The notes under the pieces were generated by a model. It did no database searches. It saw only the letters and a program-made list of their open reading frames with translations, and was not told the origin of the DNA. DNA of 64,000 bases from Pogonophryne albipinna. Taxonomy: Eukaryota; Chordata; Actinopteri; Perciformes; Artedidraconidae. The stretch is from positions 1-64,000 of the forward strand of contig JAPTMU010000122.1 of the NCBI GenBank assembly GCA_028583405.1, read 5' to 3'. A program made the translations under genes and the position numbers. This document shows positions 50,277 through 63,334 of this stretch, piece by piece (position 1 is the first letter of the stretch; each line of letters starts with the position of its first letter).

Positions 50277-51056
50277 TAGGGATGTCCCGATCACATTCTT
50301 TTGCTCCCGATCCAATTCCGATCATTTGATTTTGACAATCTGCCGATACCGATTTTTCCCGATCCGATCTTTATGCAATGCATTAAGAGAAAAAAAAGGT
50401 AACAGATAAGGCTGGTCATCGAACGCGATGAATTCAGCTATCTTGGCAGTTTCTCTTTCCTTTTAAAAGTCTCTGAAAGTGTCGGTTGTTTCAGTGCCGT
50501 TACCCGAGTGACCGCTGTGTACTCGTCCTGTTGTTGTTGGTGTTTGTTTCTCAGATGGCGTATTAGATTGGTCGTGTTGAACGTAGCTCTGTTCTTTCCA
50601 CCAAGCGGAACCTCCGCCTTGCAAACATTGCATCTGGCTGTTACACTGCCCTCGCTTTCAATTTTATAATACTTCCAAACTCCTGACATTTTCTCTGTCC
50701 CGAGTCCCGAGTCACCAGCTGAACGTAGCCTCTCGTTAGCTTACTGCTAGACACTGCGCGCCCACTCTGTTGCCAGCTTTGAGAGAAAGAAGCAACCAGG
50801 TCTGAAAACAAGCCCAACAGAAGCAACACATACATGATGTTGTGTCATTTCAAACCAAAACTAAGGCCTCAGGATGACTTTAAGACGTGAACATGGTCAT
50901 TTTTGCTTTGTAACATTAAATAAAATAAAAAAAATATTAAAAAAAATAAATTAAAAAAATCCCGATCCCCGATTTGTTTTCTCCCGATCCCGATCTTTTG
51001 AAAATCACGTGATCGGCTCCGATCCCCGATCACGTGATCGGATCGGGACATCTCTA
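50277..51056 (-). mobile_element. BED-hAT element, copy B (780 bp)
   Basis: The termini are TAGGGATGTCCCGATC and, from the right, TAGAGATGTCCCGATC. The target duplication GAGGAAAG is exact on both sides (50269-50276 and 51057-51064). Relative to copy C it lacks about 34 bp inside the ORF (at CTTGG|CAGTTTCTC near 50445), the main reason it is shorter. Confidence 0.95.
50438..50689 (-). pseudogene. BED-finger ORF of hAT copy B, truncated (83 aa)
   Basis: Begins MSGVWKYYKIESEGS. Cys20, Cys23, His45 and His50 are all present (NLIRHLRNKH), so the BED finger itself is intact. Gly30 is preceded by Leu instead of Arg (VPLGGK). The ORF ends after KRKEKLP because the approx. 34-bp deletion changes frame, so the ALDDQP end of the other copies is lost. 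Confidence 0.6.
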
Positions 51057-51064
51057 GAGGAAAG

Positions 51065-51489
51065 GCTCTAAAAGTTCTCTGAAATCTGCCGTTTATCCTT
51101 TGAGGCAATAAGGGAGAAGCTTATATTGTTGAAACATGCAGAAATGATTCCTCTTCGAGTGTTTTCAGACTGGAAAAGTGCTGTTTAAATTAAGTCTGTT
51201 TACCATTGCACGGAGAAATAGTAAGACTCTCAATGCTAAATTGATTCCACGGTAAAAAAAGAAACATTACATCCCAGGTACTTTAAACTACACGTCTGTA
51301 CACAACGAGTACTAGCACATTTTCAGAATTGTTTTAATTACTTCCGTAGTCCAAACGCTTATTTAATTTGATCGAAATGTCTTTACATTTGGCAGATACA
51401 TCCACTGAGACCCAAGGATGAACTGAGTAATTGTTGGTCGACAAAGCTCATGGTCAAGACCTCCGAAATCCTTTTTAATCAGCTGAAGT
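51065..51489. repeat. Spacer between hAT copies B and C, locally duplicated
   Basis: About 51068-51190 (CTAAAAGTTCTCTGAAATC, TTTGAGGCAA, TATTGTTGAAACATGCAGAA, CTGGAAAAGTGCTGTTTA) is homologous to 52304-52410 on the far side of copy C. This is a diverged local duplication with a period of about 1.2 kb. Confidence 0.7.
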
Positions 51490-52293
51490 TAGGGATGTCC
51501 CGATCACATTTTCTTGCTCCCGATCCGATTCCGATCATTTGATTTTGACAATCTGCCGATACCGATTTTTCCCGATCCGATCTTTATGCAATGCATTAAG
51601 AGAAAAAAAAGGTAACAGATAACGGCTGGTCATCCAACGCGATGAGTTCAGCTATCTTGGCTGTTATTTGTTTGGCCTTTTCACTGTTCTGGGGCAGTTT
51701 CTCTTTCCTTTTAAAAGTCTCTGAAAGTGTCGGTTGTTTCAGTGCCGTTACCTGAGTGGCCGCTGTGTACTCGTCCTGTTGTTGGTGGTGTTTGTTTCTC
51801 AGGTGGCGTGTTAGATTGGTCGTGTTGAACGTAGCTCTGTTCTTTCCACCACGCGGACCCTCCGCCTTGCAAACATTGCATCTGGCTGTTACACTGCCTT
51901 CGCTTTCAATTTTATAATACTTCCAAACTCCTGACATTTTCTCTGTCCCGAGTCCCGAGTCACCAGCTGAACGTAGCCTCTCGTTAGCTTACTGCTAGAC
52001 ACTGCGCGCCCACTCTGTTGCCAGCTTTGAGAGAAATAAGCAACCAGGTCTGAAAACAAGCCCAAAAGAAGCAACACATACATGATGTTGTGTCATTTCA
52101 AACCAAAACTAAGGCCTCAGGATGACTTTAAGACGTGAACATGGTCATTTTTGTTTTGTAACATTAAATAAAATAAAAACAAATTATTAAAAAAAAAAAA
52201 AATCCCGATCCCCGATTTTTTTTCTCCGGATCTTTTGAAAATCACGTGATCGGCTCCGATCCCCGATCATGTGATCGGATCGGGACATCTCTA
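51490..52293 (-). mobile_element. BED-hAT element, copy C (804 bp)
   Basis: Same termini and interior as copy A, inverted. Flanks GCTGAAGT (51482-51489) and GTTGAAGT (52294-52301) form a target duplication with one mismatch. The left end of the element on its own strand has a small loss in the ATCGGG subterminal repeat near 52226. Confidence 0.94.
51596..51937 (-). CDS. BED zinc-finger ORF of hAT copy C (113 aa)
   Basis: This is the best-preserved full-length copy of the short ORF. Cys20-x2-Cys23 and His45-x4-His50 (NLTRHLRNKH) are intact, and KQPTLSETFKRKEKLPQ and IAELIALDDQPLSV follow before the stop at 113 codons. It is the same length as copy A. It differs from copy A by substitutions such as Gly27 (AEGPRGG), Thr43 and His45. 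No RNase H-like core follows. Confidence 0.55.
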   Translation of the reverse strand: MSGVWKYYKIESEGSVTARCNVCKAEGPRGGKNRATFNTTNLTRHLRNKHHQQQDEYTAATQVTALKQPTLSETFKRKEKLPQNSEKAKQITAKIAELIALDDQPLSVTFFFS

Positions 52294-52301
52294 GTTGAAG
52301 T

Positions 52302-52973
52302 TGTACTAAAAGTTCTCTGAAATCAGCCGTTTCTTCTCCGTCTCTTTGAGGCAACAAAGGAGAAACTTGTATTGTTGTAACGTGCAGAAAGTCTGGAAAA
52401 GTGCTGTTTACCTTTGGCCAGAGAATTATATAACATTGTTGTAACGAGCAGAAGTCCTCATTGTTCTGGAGTTTTAATCCGTTGCCAGGCGACTTTCTTC
52501 TGCTCTGAATAATGGCTGACCTTGATTCGTACCCGTGAAAACAAAGACTGATTGTAATCAGATCTGTGAACTTGCCATGAGAAACTTATATATGTGGCAA
52601 CGTCCTCAAATCTCACGTAGACTTTACCCTGAAAGTTTAACGGAGCCTGTATTATTCTGTGTGCACGCACCCTTAATGGAACACTCTAGTTCTCGAGGCA
52701 GCGCTCAGTATTTGGTCCGGTTTCTTTCTGATAATCATTTGTTTCTGCCTTGTGCCACAGACCACATTGTTCCTCGCTAACAGAAAAGACTTTGGCTCAG
52801 ATGATGGTATCCTAATGAAACAGAGAGGTTGGTTTCTTGGGAATGAAGAGCATTTAGCTCAGCGTTTTGATTGGCAGCTACTGATGATGATAAGATTTAC
52901 TTTATTGATCCACAATTGGACTTTTTGAGCATTTTAAAACAAGGCTTTGCACATAATTGCTTCTTTGGTTTTG
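52302..52973. other. Intronic sequence with duplicated start
   Basis: 52304-52410 repeats the segment at 51068-51190, and TTGTTGTAACGAGCAGAAG (about 52436) is a further short echo. The rest is unrecognised apart from ACTTTATTGATCC near 52899, a LINE-tail trace. Confidence 0.5.
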
Positions 52974-53155
52974 GGAGCGGCTGTGGCGCAGTGGCTAGAG
53001 TGCTGGACTTCAAATCAGGGGGTAGCAGGTTCGAGTCCCACTGCAGTCAGCATGTCGTTGTGTCCCTGAGACACTTCACCCCAAAGTGCTCCTGTGGGGA
53101 TTGGCCACAGTATTGAGTATGTAAGTCGTCTAACAAGTGACATGTCATGTAACGT
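52974..53155 (+). mobile_element. tRNA-derived SINE, copy 2
   Basis: A-box CTGTGGCGCAGTGGCTAGAG (from 52981) and B-box GGTTCGAGTCC (53028-53038) are near-consensus. The body CACTGCAGTCAGCATGTCG, TTCACCCCAAAGTGCTCCTG is shared with copy 1 at 43914. The pol III boxes are better preserved here than in copy 1. Confidence 0.85.
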
Positions 53156-54185
53156 TTAAAAGCTGTCAACAGTATGCTAATGAGCAGTGTAGTTCCTGGA
53201 GGCAGTGTAGCAGCATGCTAGCTGATGTTATGCACAACAAAGACATGTTTTGCATTAATATGATGCACAGAAATCAACTGGAAAACACCAAAGATATTTG
53301 GAGAAAGGATTTGTTGTCGACTTTTATCTTAGTTACTTTCATTTGAATCAACCGTCCTCGCAGTCTGAGAGAAGCTAAACGGAGCGTAATTTAAATATGA
53401 ATTTATTTTGAATGAGTCATTTCTCTAGCTCCCTCTCGCTTTTGTCCGTTTTTATTTGGTGCTTTTTGGTATAAAAACACATTATTCATCATAAGTCGCT
53501 TCATCTGTTATGTTGACTCTTCTCCCGTTGTGGCACGCTTAGCTTTGGAAGGAAATGAAGTCAAACAAACAGAAACGGCAGCTGAGAGATTTAAGTGTGG
53601 AGAATAAAAACGACTGAAGTAATTACCAGGAGTGGAACGGCTGGGCTCGAGGAAGAATTGATTAACTATTAAATTAGTGGATAAAGAAGATTAGAGAAGA
53701 AGGAGAGGAGTGCAGCACTTTAAGGAATTGATTTAAGTTTGTTGAGTATTTCCTTTTCAGTTTTTAAGTCGTTTTTTTGATATTTTATTTCGTATTTACA
53801 TATTTTTCTCTGCACACGGCATCTAGTTTCCCAGTCATGTTCATTTGTTAATACAACTTACTCCAACTTTTCATGTGTAGTTTGATCTTCCTAATACTGT
53901 GACAACATCACGCATGAAACCGAGAGAAGACGGTGCTTTACTCGACACAAGAATCAATAAAAACACCCAGAGCGTCACATGCTACAGATATCAGGAATAT
54001 TACAAAATATGCATTATTTGAAAAGCATCAAAACAACTTAAGCTGGGCTCGAAGTGTTAAAGCAGTCTCTGATCATTTACCCTCGTCTGCCTCAAACATT
54101 ATTTATCTGTTTAAGCCGGTGGCTAATGCTAATGCTAACCCTGCAGCAGCTCTCTCTGAGAGCGGGAACACCTCTCAACTCTGGT
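53156..54185. other. Intronic sequence, nothing recognised
   Basis: No recognised feature. Confidence 0.5.
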
Positions 54186-54680
54186 GTGTGTGGGAGCAGT
54201 ATGTGTGTGTGTGGACTGTCAGTGAGCTGTGTGTGTGTAGTCAGTGTGTACTGTCAGTGTGTGTGTGTGTGTGTACTGTGTGTGTGTGTGTACTGTCAGT
54301 GAGCTGTGTGTGTGTAGTCAGTGTGTACTGTCAGTGTGTGTGTGTGTGTACTGTCTGTGTGTGTGTGTACTGTCAGTGAGCTGTGTGTGTGTAGTCAGTG
54401 TGTACTGTCTGTGTGTGTGTGTGTGTGTGTACTGTCTGTGTGTGTGTGTGTGTACTGTCAGTGAGCAGTGTGTGTGTAGTCAGTGTGTGTGTACTGTCTG
54501 TCTGTGTGTGTGTGTGTGTACTGTCAGTGAGCAGTGTGTGTGTAGTCAGTGTGTGTGTACTGTCTGTGTGTGTGTGTGTGTGTGTACTGTCAGTGAGCAG
54601 TGTGTGTGTAGTCAGTGTGTGTATGTAGACTGTCAGTGAGCAGTGTGTGTGTGTGTACTGTCAGTGTGTGTGTGTGTTAG
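54186..54680 (+). repeat. Complex TG-rich minisatellite (ACTGTCAGTGAGC unit)
   Basis: Blocks ACTGTCAGTGAGC(A/T)GTG, TGTGTAGTCAGTGTG and ACTGTC(A/T)GTGTG alternate with variable TG runs, giving a unit of about 60-80 bp repeated about seven times. Frames rich in CVCV/VSVCV are low-complexity artefacts. Confidence 0.9.
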
Positions 54681-54775
54681 CATGGTGCTAGCTTCTGCCT
54701 GTAATCCCCATTGGAGCGTAAATAAGCTGCTAGCTCTGTTTCTTACATAACCGAGAGAGAGAGAGATGACGGCAT

Positions 54776-54839
54776 GAGGAGAGGAGAGGAGAGGAGAGGA
54801 GAGGAGAGGAGAGGAGAGGAGAGGAGAGGAGAGGAGAGG
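54776..54839. repeat. (GGAGA)n microsatellite
   Basis: About 12 tandem AGGAG pentamers. Confidence 0.95.
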
Positions 54840-55029
54840 GGCAGCCATTGATCGGGGGAAAAGCTGTTTCTAAAGTCTTGGGGGATGAGGGCTTTTAAAC
54901 ATATCGCTAAGGTTACAGCCAAAAGCTAACTATCGAAGGGCTACAGTTTAGTATAGTGGTAGTTTGTGTTATTCATTACAAAAGGAGGACTTAAGAAATG
55001 CTTTCCGTCGACTGATACACACATTATAT

Positions 55030-55230
55030 AATATATGCACACAATGTTGGTTTTTCATTACTGCACATATTTTATTCCAATTCTTTTTCTACGATTTTAA
55101 TCCTATTCAATGTGATAATTACTACTATATTTTTTAATGTTATTATAGTTTCTTAAAATAGTTTACTATCTGTGTTTTTACATGTTGTTTAATTTGTATG
55201 TATGCACCACAACACCAAGTCTGTCACTCA
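55030..55230 (+). mobile_element. Retroposon 3' end, family R1 copy 3 (truncated)
   Basis: CACAATGTTGGTTTTTCATT, ATTACTACTATATTTTTTAA, GTTATTATAGTTTCTTAAAA and TATGCACCACAACACCAAGT match the copy at 23900-24105. It breaks off at CCAAGTC before the terminal TTCTGATTC. Confidence 0.6.
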
Positions 55231-55553
55231 CCGTTTACTGTCAGTCCAGACATGTGTTGGTTAGAATATTAGACTGAAAAAGAGACGTTTGCCGTCTTCA
55301 TGGAAGCTCTGCAGGGTTGGCAAACATCATGGTGCTTTCAGAGCAGTGCGTGCAGCTGCAGTTTCTGCTTCTGATGAACACATTTCATTATCCGTCCTCC
55401 TCACTTCCTCTCTGCTGCTCCACTGTTTCTCTCTTTCCTGGTTTCCAATGTTCTGCTTCTCTCGTGTCTGAAGCCCACGGCGAGCAGAGGATTCTGGGAA
55501 ATGTCAGACGTTTAATTGAATTGGTGGTGGTGGCACTGCTGGATCCCTTTTTA

Positions 55554-57143
<1,590 letters not shown>

Positions 57144-57146
<3 letters not shown>

Positions 57147-58373
57147 AAAGTATCTTCAGTGATTGGAATGTTAATTGTCTGTTCCCTTATTTCTTCTCTT
57201 ATAAATGGACTGCATTTTTGTATTGTACTTTTTCAGTCAAGCAACATCCAAGAGATGACGTATAAAGTGTTACTACGTGTTTCCGACATGGTCTTTTTGT
57301 GTCTGATGCATTAAAATGAACTACATGGGTTTTTATTTATATTCAAAAAAGGAAAATGACCATTACGTTTGTAGCAATTGAGTTACCGTGAACTCCCGTT
57401 GCTGTATTTTGAATCTGAAAACCCAAAGTGGCCTTCAGTCAGAACACTGGACACAAACTAACCTGACTGTGTTATAATCCAAAAAGTAATCTCTAAGTGC
57501 ATGTGACGTGTATTTGAAGTCTTCGAGTAGTAGTCTTTATACATCTATTTGAAGGAGATCTCCAGCCTCGCCTCTGGCCAACAACTTCATATATTTCCTT
57601 CTCATGGCTCAGCTGGTCTGGTCAAACACTAGATGTATTGTTGTGTCCGCCTTCAGGACATTTGTATTCTCTATTTTGCACTTCCTGCACTCTCTCCACC
57701 GTGTTGGCTTTTGTCTCTCATTCCCTTTGTGGGCAGCTAGTGGGTTTTGTGTTGCTTTCAGTGAACTGCAGACTCATGAAATGTCACACCACTGATCATG
57801 ATTATATTGTCCCTAATGTACCTCAGATGCTTTTGTGCTGAATGCATTATACCGTGTTTTGCAACCTGTTAAGTCGTTTTACTGTACAGTCAGAAAGGCA
57901 GTGAGGCAGCAGATGAAAGAAGATTGATTGAAGCTTTCTGTCAGCAGCTGAATCAATGTGTTTCTACACGAGTCAGAAAGAGATAGAGGCAGATAAATAA
58001 ACAAACAGCCAATCAAAGATGTCTGAAACCTGTCAGCTCCGTTTGAACAGATATTTAACAATCCTCACGCGTCAGATCACTCAAGCTTTACCCAGACCTT
58101 TCAGTCAATCTCTTGTTCCACGTGTTGGATTTAATACGTGCTATAGGTTACTGTGTGAATGTTCATGCTCCTCAGAGGATGGTCTCTGGTAGTTTTGGTG
58201 AACCCTTCCTTAATGATGTGAAATATAATCAAGTGTTGAATCAGACTTTAGTTCCACCTGGAGTAAATCCACCAGCTACCCTGCAGTCTACAAAGTCATT
58301 CAGACTAGCTGCACCTTTACCAGCTTTGAGAACACTTTCATGATCAATCATTATGAAACATATCATATATATT
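57144..58373. other. Intronic sequence, nothing recognised
   Basis: No recognised repeat, RNA gene or coding domain. Confidence 0.5.
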
Positions 58374-58512
58374 ATTCTGAAATGGACCAATCTGCACAAC
58401 GACTACTTTTACTGTCTTTCACTATATTTTGATGAGAATACTTTTCTACTTTCACTTGAGGAACATTTTGAATGCAGGACTTTTACTGTAACAGAGTATT
58501 CCTACACTCTGG
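58374..58512 (+). mobile_element. Dispersed repeat that founded the 33-bp minisatellite
   Basis: ATTATTCTGAAATGGACCAA, TCTGCACAACGACTACTTTT, ATATTTTGATGAGAATACTT, GAACATTTTGAATGCAGGAC, TTTTACTGTAACAGAGTATT resembles a common teleost element ending in ...ACTTTTACTnAAGTAnAnGATCTGAGTACTTCT. A partial second copy lies at 61136-61225. Confidence 0.65.
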
Positions 58513-59005
58513 TACTTCTACTTTTACTAAAGTACAAGATCTGAGTACTTCTACTTTTACTCAAGTACAAGATCTGAGTACTTCTACTTTTACTCAAGTA
58601 CAAGATCTGAGTACTTCTGCTTTTTCTCAAGAACAAGATCTGAGTACTTCTACTTTTACTCAAGTACAAGATCTGAGTACTTTTGCTTTTTCTCAAGAAC
58701 AAGATCTGAGTACTTCTACTTTTACTCAAGAACAAGATCTGAGTACTTCTACTTTTACTCAAGTACAAGATCTGAGTACTTCTACTTTTACTCAAGAACA
58801 AGATCTGAGTACTTCTGCTTTTTCTCAAGAACAAGATCTGAGTACTTCTACTTTTACTCAAGTACAAGATCTGAGTACTTCTACTTTTACTCAAGAACAA
58901 GATCTGAGTACTTCTGCTTTTTCTCAAGAACAAGATCTGAGTACTTCTACTTTTACTCAAGTACAAGATCTGAGTACTTCTACTTTTACTCAAGTACCAG
59001 ATGTG
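58513..59005 (+). repeat. 33-bp minisatellite (about 15 copies)
   Basis: Unit: GTACTTCTACTTTTACTCAA followed by GTACAAGATCTGA. A second unit type has GCTTTTTCTCAAGAACAAG. The two types recur as small blocks, for example ACTCAAGTACAAG, ACTCAAGAACAAG, CTTTTTCTCAAGAACAAG. The first unit is continuous with the end of the dispersed repeat upstream. The unit is 11 codons without stops, so frames of 225 (+) and 187 (-) residues arise; I do not call them genes. Confidence 0.93.
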
Positions 59006-59278
59006 AGTACTTCTCTCTACTCTGCTTACCTCTCTTACTTCCTCCTCTCTGTGAGGTGTAAACATTTGAATGACTTTCAGTTAGAGCAGATTCTCCTGAA
59101 TGTTTCCTGCAGGCTGACGTCTCATTATTCCTTCTCAACCCGTTTCTGACGTGGAGCTAATCTGAAGTAAACATTGAATACTGCTTTCTATTCCTCCATG
59201 TTGTGACTGTGTAACTGCCTCTCTTGGATATCAGCATGTGAAGGACACTGTTCAGGAACTAGTTGATGCTCTGTATTG

Positions 59279-60417
59279 TGCTTTCACACCAGCGCTTTTC
59301 CCTTTCTAGCTCCGAGCTAGAGCTTTTCTGCTCCCGCTCTGTTCACACCGCCCAGAGCCCGACTGGTGCTGCCGCTGCTGCGTCATGACGTCACCGTTTA
59401 CATCGCTGATTTGCTCCCCAACGGCGTTACGGCGCTCACTACTACAACAACAACAACAACAACACCGGGGAACTGCGTCGGGTCGATGATCGTGTTGCTT
59501 TTAATTATACGAAGCCAGAATAAATTGAATAACCACTTCTCCAACCTTATGCTTTTCTCCAGAGTGCCGTGGTTCATTGTTTATTAATGTGTTTCTGCGG
59601 CATTTACCGACCGCTGCAGTGTTGGCTGCTCTTCCACGGGAGTTTATTCTCCCGTTAGCTCCCGGTTAGCTCACACTGCAGCGGCCGCTCTAAAGTATTC
59701 ACTGTCCGACTCACACAAGCAGCTGATACATATCCCCAGTTCCCCTTAAGTGAATGTGTGTCAGTCTGAATTGACGCTGTTATTAAAGTGTCTCTGGTAT
59801 AAAATGGGTGATGTTAGCATAGCAACCGAAGCTAAACTGACTACTTGCTATTGCTATCCTATTGTGGCATAAACCGTTTTCTACAGGCACATTTTACCGG
59901 CGTATTTTTATTATGATTCTACTTGTGATAGTCGGACACGACAACCTGTGCAGCCCATGTATTGATTCCATCCGATAGCTGCTATAACACAAAACAAAAC
60001 GTCTGCCTCTCTCCACAATGATCAATAACAGTGAACGGATGGTCAAAGTAAGGTACAAATAAACAGAACCACACGCAGCCTGGTTCGTGTTGCCTGACTT
60101 TATAAAGTGTGTTTTTTTTTATAAGTGTGTGGTTGCCTTCTAGTCACTTTGCTCAGTGCTACTGCTTGTAGGCAGGCATGACGAGACTCTTCAGTCGACC
60201 CATGTTCAGGGGAGGTGCGGGGTTTAGTTTCCTGCACGCCTCGACGTAAGAGAGACGTAAGCGGCGCCGCCTCTTAGCTACGGAGTCTTTCTTCTAGACC
60301 GACAATATTTTTGGAGCTGGAAACGAACCGGATTCCGGAGCTAAGAGGCGCTGCAGTGTGAAGAGGACAAACCGGTGCTTTTCAGGCTCCGGCCCAACGC
60401 GTTGGTGTGAAAGGGGC
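59279..60417. mobile_element. DNA transposon/MITE with inverted ends (approx. 1.14 kb)
   Basis: Left end CTTTCACACCAGCGCTTTTC and, from the right, CTTTCACACCAACGCGTTGG share CTTTCACACCARCGC. Further paired motifs follow, such as TAGCTCCGAGCTAG (about 59309) and TTAGCTCCGGAATCCG read from the right. No target duplication could be confirmed and no transposase domain is visible. An (ACA)n tract is at 59443-59463. Confidence 0.5.
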
Positions 60418-60639
60418 ATATGTGATGACTACTTCCATTCGTGAGAGGATCACAGATGCATGGATCCTGAGATTGAAGCTCAAGCCGGGGACCAGTGAGA
60501 TTTGTCTAACAAAAATAAAAATAAATTACAGAATTTACAAAACACACATCCTGTAACAGTTTTGAAGATATAGCAGCCAGGTATCGCACAGTTATTAACG
60601 GCATATATATATTGCACATCATTTGTATTTCACAGCAAG

Positions 60640-61085
60640 GGGTGTTAGGGTTCCTACGCTGGATGGAGGACAGCTCCGAGAGTTAAGTTCCTTGAAAAGA
60701 TGGACAAATAGTACAAAAGAAATGCATCACTTTGGTCTGAAGCACGTAGGAAGGTCTGGGTTATTTGAATTCTTCTCTATTCTCTGCTGAGCCCTTCCTG
60801 CTCTCACAGGGTCTTTCATAGCAACAGGTTGTAGTCACAGTAACATACCTGAGGTCAGAGCAGTGATGTGTTTGTGGTTAAGTGCTTATTGATGTGAGCT
60901 GTGAGACTAAAGGTCAAACATGTTTACTCTTTACAATGGAGAACATTCTCAGGGTCCTACGCAGTATGGGGAAGTATGGAGGATAGCTCAGAGGGTTAAG
61001 TAAGGGAAAATAGCACAACATAAATGAATCACTTTGGTCTGAAGCACTAGGAAGGTCTGGGTTATATGAATTGTATTTACTTGCA
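60640..61085. repeat. Diverged local duplication, approx. 310 bp apart
   Basis: CACTTTGGTCTGAAGCACGT followed by AGGAAGGTCTGGGTTAT (about 60729) recurs as CACTTTGGTCTGAAGCACT and AGGAAGGTCTGGGTTAT (about 61030). The preceding GGTTCCTACG...GGATGGAGGACAGCTC parallels GGGTCCTACGCAG...TGGAGGATAGCTC. Not coding. Confidence 0.7.
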
Positions 61086-61135
61086 GGACTCTTGGTTTGT
61101 TTCTTTATGGTTGGTTGCAGTTATTGGAAGTTGAT

Positions 61136-61310
61136 ATTATTCTGAAATGGACCGATCTGCACAATGACTACTTTTACTTTTGGTACTTGAACTATATTTT
61201 GATGCCAATACTTTTCTACGTTTACTCTTCCTGATCTTGGCTTGTATCTTAAAGGTTGGTTACAGTTATTGGAAGTTGCTTTGGATGAAAGCATCAGCTA
61301 CATGTCAGGA
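61136..61310 (+). mobile_element. Repeat remnants: second copy of the 58.4-kb element and a retroposon tail
   Basis: 61136-61225 parallels 58374-58450. 61255-61300 (TTGCTTTGGATGAAAGCATC, AGCTACATG) resembles the L2-like tail also seen at 8577. TTATTGGAAGTTG occurs on both sides (61119 and 61268), perhaps an insertion footprint. 61311-61766 shows nothing. Confidence 0.5.
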
Positions 61311-61766
61311 AAAGTATTTGTGTTCACAGACTTTTAACCTGATATTCCATTCGTGAAAATTCAGAATTTCCAAAAATACATAATTCCACCTTACAGAATG
61401 TTTTGCTTCTCGTGGCTTTTGAAGCAGATAGCCCGTACAACCAACATGTTCACGACTGTGTGATATGCTTTTGGGATAAAACAAGCTAAATGTTGTTGAA
61501 AAGCAAGGAGAAATATGGCGGGCAACATGCACATTCTATGCATTAACCCCTAACCCCGGCAACGCTATCCCACTTTCTGCTGCGGGGTGTGAACTGCAGC
61601 GAGGTCTAAACTGTGTTTTCATTGCTTTCATGAAAATCCCAAATGTACGGTATTATTTTAAAACAGATAAACAAACTTCTGGACATTTGAGTTGGGAAAA
61701 GTCCCGAATATCAACATGTAAAATATGTACGAAGCTTCGATTCTCTTTGATTTCCGGCACATCTAG

Positions 61767-62058
61767 TAGGCTGCTCAATTAATCGTATTTTAATCGCAAT
61801 TACGATTTTGGCTTCCAACGATTATGAAAACAACATAATCGAAATAAAACTATTATTTATATTGGTATTTTTTGTATTGGTTTTTCAGTTGAGTTATACT
61901 TAAAGTTCAGGGTAATCAACTGTTAAAAACATTCACATTTATCTTTTCAATAAATGGATGTTTTCAAAGTAAATTGTAAATCGTTTTTAATAATCGTGAT
62001 ATCAATTATTGACCCAAATAATCGAGATTATGATTTTTGCCATAATCGAGCAGCCCTA
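61767..62058. mobile_element. Short hAT MITE (292 bp)
   Basis: Ends TAGGCTGCTCAATTAATCG and, from the right, TAGGGCTGCTCGATTATGG. The 8-bp target duplication ACATCTAG is exact (61759-61766 and 62059-62066). The interior is rich in TAATCG motifs and has no coding capacity. Confidence 0.9.
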
Positions 62059-62517
62059 ACATCTAGTTACCACCGTTTTAATGCACTTCAATTCAGCTGC
62101 ATTCAACATGATTTACACACAAACGTGCAGCCATACACTCCAAATGAACCCACAAATAGGGCTGAACGATTAATCGATTTTAAATCGAAATCGCGATTTG
62201 AAATGATGCAATTATCAAATCGCAAAGCCTGCGATTTTTTCTTCTTCTTGTGTGTCAGTCATCCACACCAATCAGAAGTGCTGTGCTCCACATGTACCAG
62301 CCATTGTTAACCAATCAGAAGTGGCCCATGATAGAAGGTGATGGACAGATTGATCCAATCACCTGCCAAGTGCTTCTGAAAGTGCCTGCCCTTTCCAAAT
62401 GGCTTCCAATGGAGCTTTAGATGCTTTGGTGAAACAAAGCATCTGAGTCAGGTTAGTAAAGCTCCATCACATGTTTCTATTACAGGGAGAATCTGAAACT
62501 GAAGCTTGACTTTAAAG

Positions 62518-63327
62518 TAGGGATGTCCCGATCACATTTTTTTGCTCCCGATCCGATTCCGATCATTTGATTTTGACAATCTGCCGATACCGATTTTTCC
62601 CGATCCGATCTTTATGCAATGCATTAAGAGGAAAAAAAAGGTAACAGATAATGGCTGGTCATCCAACGCGATGAGTTCAGCTATCTTGACTGTTATTTGT
62701 TTGGCCTTTTCACTGTTCTGGGGCAGTTTCTCTTTCCTTTTAAAAGTCTCTGAAAGTGTCGGTTGTTTCAGTGCCGTTACCTGAGTGGCCGCTGTGTACT
62801 CGTCCTGTTGTTGTTGGTGTTTGTTTCTCCGGTAGCGTATTAGATTGGTCGTGTTGAACTTAGCTCTGTTCTTTCCACCACGCGGAACCTCCGCCTTGCA
62901 AACATTGCATCTGGCTGTTACACTGCCTTCGCTTTCAATTTTATAATACTTCCAAACTCCTGACATTTTCTCTGTCCCGAGTCCCGAGTCACCAGCTGAA
63001 CGTAGCCTCTCGTTAGCTTACTGCTAGACACTGCGCGCCCACTCTGTTGCCAGCTTTGAGAGAACTAAGCAACCAGGTCTGAAAACAAGCCCAAAAGAAG
63101 CAACACATACATGATGTTGTGTCATTTCAAACCAAAACTAAGGCCTCAGGATGACTTTAAGACGTGAACATGGTCATTTTTGTTTTGTAACATTAAATAA
63201 ATAAAAAAAAAATATTAAAAAAAAAAAAAAAAAAAATCCCGATCCCCGATTTTTTTTCTCCCGATCTTTTGAAAATCACGTGATCGGCTCCGATCCCCGA
63301 TCACGTGATCGGATCGGGACATCTCTA
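62518..63327 (-). mobile_element. BED-hAT element, copy D (810 bp), nested
   Basis: Termini as in copies A-C. The target duplication CTTTAAAG is exact (62510-62517 and 63328-63335). It sits inside the outer element 62157-63559 and so inserted later. Its right duplication overlaps the edge of the small element at 63335-63476. The A-rich tract near 63210 is expanded relative to copies B and C. Confidence 0.95.
62532..62966 (-). CDS. BED-finger ORF of hAT copy D, read-through end (144 aa)
   Basis: Same start and Cys20-x2-Cys23 as the other copies. Position 45 is Tyr (NLIRYRRNKH), as in copy A, and His50 is kept. After LDDQPLSVTFFF a small indel in the A/T tract removes the usual stop, and the frame runs about 30 residues into the terminal ATCGG repeats (GKIGIGRLSKSNDRNRIGS). 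The extension is therefore translated terminal repeat, not a domain. Confidence 0.45.
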   Translation of the reverse strand: MSGVWKYYKIESEGSVTARCNVCKAEVPRGGKNRAKFNTTNLIRYRRNKHQQQQDEYTAATQVTALKQPTLSETFKRKEKLPQNSEKAKQITVKIAELIALDDQPLSVTFFFLLMHCIKIGSGKIGIGRLSKSNDRNRIGSKKM

Positions 63328-63334
63328 CTTTAAA

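Noticed and set aside
58472..59149. 225-residue + frame and 187-residue - frame of STSTFTQVQDL / ILYLSKSRSTQ repeats
   Set aside because: The 33-bp unit is 11 codons without a stop. Both strands are open, and the upstream part is a dispersed repeat.
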